From Pseudocercospora fijiensis CIRAD86 (Eukaryota; Ascomycota; Dothideomycetes; Mycosphaerellales; Mycosphaerellaceae): DNA of 64,000 nt. The stretch's first letter is position 1, and each line of letters opens with the position of its first letter. The position numbers and the translations under genes were made by a program. The stretch is taken from assembly GCF_000340215.1 (NCBI RefSeq), contig NW_006921536.1, forward strand, positions 1,565,885-1,629,884. The letters are read 5' to 3'. Of the stretch, positions 57,856-64,000 are shown in pieces. Below the pieces are notes generated by a model that ran no database searches, was not told the origin of the DNA, and worked only from the letters and a program-made list of their open reading frames with translations.

Positions 57856-59160
57856 TAGGCTAATAAAGAAGCGCAGAAGAAGCAACTATATATCGGTAAT
57901 TGTGTATTAATCGTATCCGCCGCTAAAGTAGCGAAGGGTAACTAGTTTAAGCAGAGTTAGAAGAAAGGTAAGATGCCTCTATGCCTGTTTCTACGCCTAT
58001 TTCTAATTCTTCTATAGCGGACGATTATAATAAGGCTCTCGACTACGCCGTAGAGCTAAACAACGATAGTAGAGACAAGATTAAGATTAATATCGAGTTT
58101 AAGACTACCGCTAAGGACGCTAGAGCTAGAGCTATTCTTAAAGTTAGTAAATTGAAGCTAAACGACTAGTAGGCTATCGATAGTCTTGCCTTTATTGCTA
58201 AGGAGTAGAAACGAGGCAACTATACTACTAAGCTTCTTGCTAGCTATATATATACACTCCCTAGCTACGAGAACTATAATAACTACTACTATCGACCTAA
58301 AGGACTACTAGATATTAAGCGCTATTATTACTAGTTCTATAGTAAGGCTACAAAGCTATAGTTATACGCCCTTACTATAAAGGAAGAGGGTATAACGCTT
58401 CGGAAGCTACTGTGTAGTATATTCGCGAAGATACAGGTATATAAGGAGAAACAGCAGTCTTAGAAGCCTTATAGTCTACTTGCTGCTATAAAGGAGCCCT
58501 TCTAATTACAGACTCTAGCAAGGTTACGCTCTACGCTAGTATATTTAGCGCCGCCGGCTATTAACTATATAAAGCTCTTCGAGACTATATTTACCTTAAT
58601 TAACTAGTAACTAGGCGCTCCTACCGCTTAGCAAGAAGCTTAGTAAGAAGCTCGGCCTATACAATAAGACTCGCCTGTTCTAAAGCAGGTTGCTTAGCAG
58701 CTTAATATACCGCTAAGAAGTCTACTTAGACAGTTCTTTATATAGGCAGCGACATAGCATAAATAGAAAGAGCCGGAAGATAAAGAACAGCTCTTAAAGA
58801 TAGAAGCACACTTTGTAACTAAACGATATAACTATAACTAGTTATATTAACTTCCTTTAAGAGAGTAGAAGGAGCTTAGCTTCTTTAAAGGCGACCTAGG
58901 TACGTTGCGTAACTGTCTAAAGCGCTTTTAGAAGGAAAAGCTTGCCGAGAGAGAGTAAGATAATAACGATATACGTAACGGAGCGACGGCTGTTCTTATT
59001 AGTTTAGGTTAGCTAGGCGTTTACTTACAATCTTCGAATTTAATAGCTTGTTATTTGCTCCGTTACGTAGACCGCTATTGTCGTCGTTGCCTCGAGAGAG
59101 CTTTCCGGAAGTAAAAGCGTAGGGCTTAGTAGTACGTACTATTATATTATTAATTTTGCT
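57856..59160 (+). pseudogene. Unidentified ORF(s) after chromovirus A
   Basis: The first 130 bases continue the frame interrupted at 21,460 (EAQKKQLYIGNCVLIVSAAK). At 57,981 a second frame begins (MPVSTPISNSSIADDYNKAL), open to 58,169 and then running with Trp/Gln-type stops to about 59,150, with segments YYYRPKGLLDIKRYYY, KLLCSIFAKI and REQKELSFF-like text. It is rich in Lys, Leu and Gln; no family recognised. A 12-bp inverted repeat (acgtaacggagc) flanks about 75 bp near 58,972-59,070. Confidence 0.45.
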
Positions 59161-59329
59161 ACGCTAATGCTATACTAGCTATATATATAAAAATCGTAGC
59201 GGAGCTTTAGATGCATATTATCTTAATATCCTATAGATACTAAGACATATTATCGATATTATAGTAGCTAAATACGAAGCGACTAGAGATTACTAGTAAG
59301 CTCGGCTTTATCTTCTTTAAAGCCTTAAA

Positions 59330-60330
59330 CGTTGTATCCGCTATACTTAAATAAGCCTCTTATATTTATCTTTCTAATATAGTCTAGAGCCTATATAAGG
59401 AAGTCTTAGAAGGACTCGAAGTCGGCTATAAGGTCTTTGTTCTTCTTAAGCTATTTCTTTAGTAATACGAAGGTCTGTTTAATTAGGTTTAAATTAGGAG
59501 AGTATAGCGGCAAGTACTTAAGAGTATAGCTAGCTAACCGGATTATCGACTCGACCTTCTCGCTATAGTAGATTAAAGCGTTATCTATTATAATAATTAT
59601 ACTTCTATTAAGAAGCGGTAGCACTTTATTCTTAATCTAGTCGTTAAAGGTAACCTAATTAATAGCGCCTTAGATATAGAGGGTATAGGGCAAGTATCTA
59701 TTAATTGTAAGCGCTAGAAGTACTAAGAATCGCTCTTACCGTTGCGTATACTAATAGTCGTAGCAATTAATCCCCTTCAGAGACTATCTAAACTTACGGT
59801 ATCTACTCTTCTTATTAGAAGCTGTCTTATCGATAAATACTAACTTGTCGATAGGCTATTTCTAGCTCCTAGTATACTAGGCGGCTCTTGCTATCGGATT
59901 ACGCTCCTTCGCGACCTTCCGAGAGGCCTTCCTTATCTATCCGATCCTATATAAATAATGCTATACTATAGCCGGATCTACCTTAATCTTAAAGCGATCG
60001 AATAACGCTATATATATCTCTTTAAGGTACGCCTTAGGTCGCTTTAAGAGGTACTTAAGGAGGTAGATTTCTATCTCCTTTATTATCTTCCTTTTATAAC
60101 TCGGTTTAAACCGCTCTAACGGTAAGAATACCTTACTAAACTAATTATAATAGAACTTCTAGCGATATATAGTCGACTAGCTCGTACCTATCTTTAATAT
60201 AACGTCGATTATATCGTATCCGCTATCGAAGTATTCTTTAGCGAGTCGAGCGGTAGAGGTAGGTAGGGCGATAGGAAGGGCGCGGGCGGCGTAGAAGAGC
60301 TAGAATAATACTAATAATAATACCTCGGAC
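59330..60330 (-). pseudogene. Tc1/mariner-type transposase remnant
   Basis: Minus-strand frame with Trp/Gln-type stops. Helix-turn-helix part at about 60,270-60,010 (KEYFDSGYDIIDVILKIGTS; IEIYLLKYLLKRPKAYLKEI). It is followed by RKASRKVARERNPIARAA, the first catalytic Asp in VFIDKTASNKKSRYRKF, SLKGINCYD, LPLLNRSIIIIIDNALI with the second Asp, and YLPLYSPNLNQIKQTFVLLK, where the third acidic residue is not readable. Order and spacing are those of DD34D-type elements common in ascomycetes. TIRs and the TA target were not located. Confidence 0.8.
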
Positions 60331-60430
60331 TACATATTTAACGGCTATACTAATAATATATATTTTCTCGTATTTAGGGCTATATTGCTAAAGAATAGGA
60401 AGAAATGGTCGATTTGCTAGCAAATTCGTA

Positions 60431-60994
60431 GTGGGGTTTCCCAGGTCTTGGCATTCTCAACCTTCCTGCAAAGCACAGTAGAACACGAAAAGTCTCGTGA
60501 TAATGACGAGTGCATTGAGATGCTTTTTCAGGCCATCCGAATGTGCTTCCCGGAGTCGTGTCCGATATTCTACTGGTCCTCCTCCGCCTTCTTGCACCGA
60601 ACGTTCTTTCCAACGACAATGCGGTTCTCGTATGTATGCATCCTGACATGAATCACATGATATGCATTTGACCCCATCTTAATATCGCCTATCCCTGGCC
60701 ATGTCGTCGTATTCGTACTAGCGCCAATCGTGCAACGTTAACGGAGTTCGTATGCTGATGAGCCAGAGCACGCTGCTCGATCTGAAAATGGAGGACATTG
60801 CGGCAGCCATCTGAATGATCCCGGACATTGGAGGCGGAACATCCGGCGAGACAGAACTGCTGCTGAACTGAAGACTGCATTCAAGCCATCCAAAGAGAGA
60901 ACTGTGACCAGATCTCACCCTCTTCTTACGCCGTCCGAAGACTGGACATCCCATCGGCGGCGGCAGATCTGCAGTGCTACTACACTGATCTGGC
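60431..60994. other. Right edge of island to P450 start
   Basis: Normal-composition sequence that must contain the P450 promoter, with the 35-bp edge repeat at 60,446-60,480. Short ORFs on both strands are not supported. A 14-bp perfect palindrome ATTTGCTAGCAAAT lies at 60,412-60,425 right on the border. Confidence 0.5.
60446..60480 (-). repeat. 35-bp edge repeat, right copy
   Basis: Reverse complement of 17,436-17,470 with one mismatch. Sequence outside the 35 bp does not match on either side. Confidence 0.85.
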
Positions 60995-62780
60995 ATGGCT
61001 GAAGGCATCGCACAAGATGACCGGTCTTCCGTGTCCACAAGCTGGATCACATACTTCAAGGCCAATCCAACAATAGCTTTGACTCTCTTTCTCGCCATCA
61101 CCATATCAATCACTCGCCTCACCAGTCTCACCAACAGCACTTCCAAGACGATCAACCAAGATGGCCTCAAAACACCACCCAGCGTGCCGTACTGGCTTCC
61201 AATCCTCGGCCACATACCCAACATGGCACTCGACGCGGACGGCTTTGTCAAGAAATTGAGGAGCATCTACCGCAACGGCATATTTGTCGTGAACTTCGGC
61301 GGCTCCCGGCACAACATCATGTACACCCCCGGCCTTGCAACAGCACTGCTTAACCAGAAACCCAGCAATGCAGACTCCGAGGACGTTGGAACATCGCTGA
61401 TGATCAAGGTATTTGGCTTTCCGCCCAAAGAACTCGACAAGTACCACAAAGGTCTCGCCGACGTCGCAGCGTGTTACAAACACATTTTGGTGGAACCAGG
61501 TCTCAAGCACATGGTGGACCGAACGGCACAATTGACCAAGGAGAGCATTAATAACCTCGTCACATACATGGAGAGTCCTGTTGATCAAATGCCGTGGGAA
61601 AAGGTTGCGAACGTCGATGTCATCGAGCGAAATGGTCAGAAAATGGTCGAAGCCAATCTTTTAGAACTCATCCGCGACTTCTGTGCTTTCACAGCCAACC
61701 CCTCGATCATGGGCACAGACTTCCTAAACAACTTTCCGGATTTCTTCGACGGGATCTGGACACTCGACCGCGGCTTCCTCCTACTCGCTACAGGCTTACC
61801 ACGATGGTTCCCCATCCCAGCTCTCACCAGAGCTCACATCGCCCGGAAAAAGAACGTTGAGAAATGTATGGCCTACCACGAACAGCTCGAGAAATGGTCC
61901 AAAGGCGAGCCTACAGACACAAAATGGACTTCTCTCCACGATATCGGAGCCTTAGAAAAAGCTCGTATCCAAGTCTATCAAAAACACAACTGGAGTATCC
62001 GAGCCCGAGCAGCAACGGAGCACGCACTCATGTGGGCGGCAAACGCAAACTCGAACACTTTAGTCTTCTGGATGATCAACCGCATCTACGCCGACCCCGA
62101 CCTCCTCACCAACCTCCGCTCCGAAATCTCGCCTTACATCACAATCGTAAAAGACGACTCTGCCTCCCTCCCAATCACCTCCCCACCCCGAATCTCCAAC
62201 ATCGACGTCGACGGTCTCGTCAATAACTGCCCATTACTGAAAAGTACTTACGTAGAATGTCTTCGAGTAGACACAGCATCATGGTCCTTGAAAATCGTAA
62301 AACAAGATTTCGTCCTCCAGTCCCGAGAAAAGGACTCTCAGCCTTGGCTTTTGCGGAAAGGAGATTATGCGCACGCCGCTCATGATTTGCATAATACTGA
62401 TCCGAAGTTTTGGGAGGATCCGATGGTTTTCAGAGCGGATCGACATATCAAATATGATGAGGAGACTAAGAAGGTGACGGCGGATATGGGCAGTATTAGA
62501 CCTTACGGTGAGTCTACCTATCGAATAAAGATTATTATTTTTTGAGGAATTTCTGCTAATCGATCTTCTTGTGGCAGGTGGAGGAGCGAGTATGTGTAAA
62601 GGACGAGCTTTCGCTCTCAAGGAATCTTTGCTTTTCACTGCGGCGATCATCTCGATGTGGGAGATTGAACCGGCGGGAGGGGAGGGGAGGAAATGGAAGA
62701 TTCCAAAGCATCGGAAGGCTACGGGCGTTTATGGGACGGATGAGGTGACTAGGGTTTGGATTAAGAGGAGGGAGGTTTGA
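60995..62780 (+). CDS. Cytochrome P450, microsomal, CYP7/CYP8-like fungal group
   Basis: Two exons, 60995-62507 and 62578-62780, with a 70-nt intron just before the haem-binding loop, give 571 residues. N-terminal membrane anchor (PTIALTLFLAITISITRL), proline-rich hinge (LKTPPSVPYWLPILGH), I-helix (EHALMWAANANSNTLVFW), K-helix ExxR as ECLR, and the haem loop RPYGGGASMCKGR with the axial Cys511. All essential features are present, so it should be functional. Fungal members of this type are often annotated as 7- or 12-alpha-hydroxylase-like, with unknown natural substrate; partners would be NADPH-P450 reductase at the ER. The I-helix lacks the usual acid/alcohol Thr pair (AANANS), which is also seen in some non-monooxygenase P450s. 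It begins 565 bp from the island border and shows no RIP. Confidence 0.9.
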
Positions 62781-63250
62781 GTTCTTGATCATCAAAGTGT
62801 TTAGAATCTACGACAAGAATCTGTGGCCTCAGCCTCCCTTTCCTCATCGCCCTCTCATTCGGCAAAGTCCTCTCAGAACCCACACCCTTCGCCCGTATCA
62901 CTCCATTCTGAATCTCCGCAACGTGACCCGTTGCTCTCTCTTGCCTAGTATCGAGTTCCGATGCCAGCGCTTCCACGTCCTTGATCAAAGTCCGAGGATG
63001 TGATCGCTATGAAATCACGTCTCCGTACGGCCCAGGAACGGATTTCGTAACAGCCTCCGTCAGAGCTGCTTCGTCAATTGACATTCCTGGATATTCTTGA
63101 AACATTATACTTGTGCTTCTTGTGATCTTCGTGATATGCAAATCACGATCAACAGATGTCGCAAGAGCATTTTCGAACTGCTGAAAGGGCAATTCATAGA
63201 TAGGCGTTGGAACTTCGTGCTCAGAGACACTCCCGAGTAAAGTAAGCAGA
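62781..63250. other. Intergenic between P450 and membrane protein gene
   Basis: 470 bp between convergent genes. Minus-strand ORFs 62,761-62,988 and 63,007-63,291 overlap gene ends and have no family resemblance; not supported. Confidence 0.45.
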
Positions 63251-63897
63251 CTAAAAGTCAGAATCTTCCTCCTCCATAATAGCAGTCGCAAAAAGACTCA
63301 TTCCATTTCCATTTCTCGCGCCATCAGACAAGCTGCCATAGCCCGAAGGCAACGAAGCAGGCGATAGAAGACGAGGTGAAAGTCTTGAGGGCTGTTCGAA
63401 CTCCATCTTCTGCTTCTTCTGCTTGTCGTGGCGATATTCCTTGGCAGTTCTGAGCCTCGCTGGTTCGGGGGGTGTTTCGAATTCAAAGAGGTTGTACAGA
63501 AAGCTGTAGATGGCGGCGACAAGGAGACCTCCCAGGAGCCCGATAATAGCCGCCACGCCTAGGTAAATGTAGAGGGTCTACAGACTAGAATGTTAGCTGA
63601 TCGTGCGATCCTTTTCGCTTTGTCCACACCACTCACCTCGAAGCGAGCCGCGACCTGAAATGGTAGCGCGGCAACCGCCAGCGTGAAGCGAGCCAAGTGC
63701 ACGAGCGGTTGCAGGAGAAATGGAATTGGGAGGTAGAGCGTCTTGAGGACGAACAGCATGGCGAGGCAAATGTACCAGAGTACCAAGGTGATTGGATAGC
63801 AAATGGTCCAGAGCAGATTCACAACCATCTTTGCTCCGGCGCTCATCTCTGGTTCTGCGGTGGCAGGCGTGGTTGGCTGGGCTATGTTGCTGTTCAT
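63251..63897 (-). CDS. Small multi-pass membrane protein, uncharacterised
   Basis: Two exons, 63897-63637 and 63577-63251, with a 59-nt intron, give 195 residues in one frame. The N-terminal 25 residues are Thr/Pro/Ala-rich and hydrophilic. Then come about three hydrophobic segments: one long or double (MVVNLLWTICYPITLVLWYI and onwards to about residue 75) and one after the splice (YLGVAAIIGLLGGLLVAAIY). The C-terminal half is charged and Ser-rich, ending in an acidic EEEDSDF. This looks like an ER or Golgi membrane protein with a cytosolic tail. I do not recognise a named family. The start is the first ATG of the frame. Confidence 0.72.
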
Positions 63898-64000
63898 GTT
63901 AGAACTAAAGCCTGTAGTTCAACTTCTTCATCTCTGTACGTCAATGCTCATCGTATAGCATGTGTTAGAGGGGAGTGAAGGAGGTGATATACTAAGAGAG

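Larger units (their letters stand above)
17471..60430. mobile_element. RIP-degraded nested transposon island
   Basis: A block of about 43 kb with a composition unlike its flanks: CpA and TpG are scarce, TpA and CpG plentiful, and long frames that match transposon proteins are interrupted almost only by TAG and TAA where the families have Trp or Gln. This is the mark of repeat-induced point mutation (C to T at CpA). Borders are sharp, about 17,470 and 60,430, and the flanking genes are intact. The parts are listed below: Harbinger, an unidentified ORF, chromovirus A, Gypsy C, chromovirus B, a hAT and a Tc1/mariner. Segments 17,471-17,879, 18,541-19,089 and 20,301-20,929 hold nothing I could assign. 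Confidence 0.95.

Noticed and set aside
17775..60425. Similar TTTG-TAGCAAA motifs near 17,780 and 60,412 as inverted ends of an element
   Set aside because: Only about 13 bp are shared and each is itself palindromic, so orientation and pairing are not informative.
17436..60480. Reading the whole island as one giant Starship-like element with 35-bp ends
   Set aside because: No target duplication beside the repeats, no tyrosine-recombinase captain recognised, and the content is explained by nested smaller elements.

Overview
The window is nuclear DNA of a filamentous ascomycete. Its genes have short GT-AG introns (mostly 49-70 nt) and fungal protein families, and its mobile DNA carries repeat-induced point mutation (RIP). 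The class Dothideomycetes is my guess from general style and is not proven here. Two gene-bearing flanks of normal composition (1 to about 17,470 and about 60,430 to 64,000) enclose a 43-kb island of RIP-degraded transposons in which CpA and TpG are scarce, TpA is abundant, and Trp and Gln codons read as TAG or TAA.

Left flank, in order: a secreted GH43 glycosidase (+), a thiamine-diphosphate enzyme (-), an anion:cation-type MFS permease (+), the PBN1 GPI-mannosyltransferase subunit (-), a mitochondrial ABHD11/Imo32-like hydrolase (-), adenylate kinase 6/Fap7 (+), ITPase/Ham1 (-), ribosomal protein eS1 (-), a derlin with a Cdc48-binding SHP box (+) and a seven-exon MFS sugar porter (-). Exon structures were rebuilt from splice sites and phase checks. 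Right flank: a cytochrome P450 (+) beginning about 0.5 kb from the island, and a small membrane protein (-).

The island can be unstacked by its target-site duplications. A PIF/Harbinger relic (Myb-like gene plus DDE transposase) lies at the left. An unidentified older ORF was split by chromovirus A (197-bp LTRs, TSD actat, about 7.1 kb when whole). A's chromodomain was split by a second Gypsy element, C (279-bp LTRs, about 12.3 kb when whole). C was itself hit by chromovirus B (196-bp LTRs, 7,074 bp, TSD catag/tatag) and by a 9.9-kb hAT element with a perfect 8-bp TSD (gtcgacta). A Tc1/mariner-type transposase lies at the right edge. RIP load fits this order: LTRs of B still start TGTTAGGG, those of A start TATTAGGG.

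Most unusual: (1) a family of GC-rich near-perfect palindromes at ORF boundaries of both Gypsy families; (2) a large extra ORF between pol and the 3' LTR of C; (3) a hAT three times the usual size, with paralogous extra ORFs and at least eleven arrays of a GCCGGC motif; (4) a 35-bp inverted repeat at the two edges of the island.
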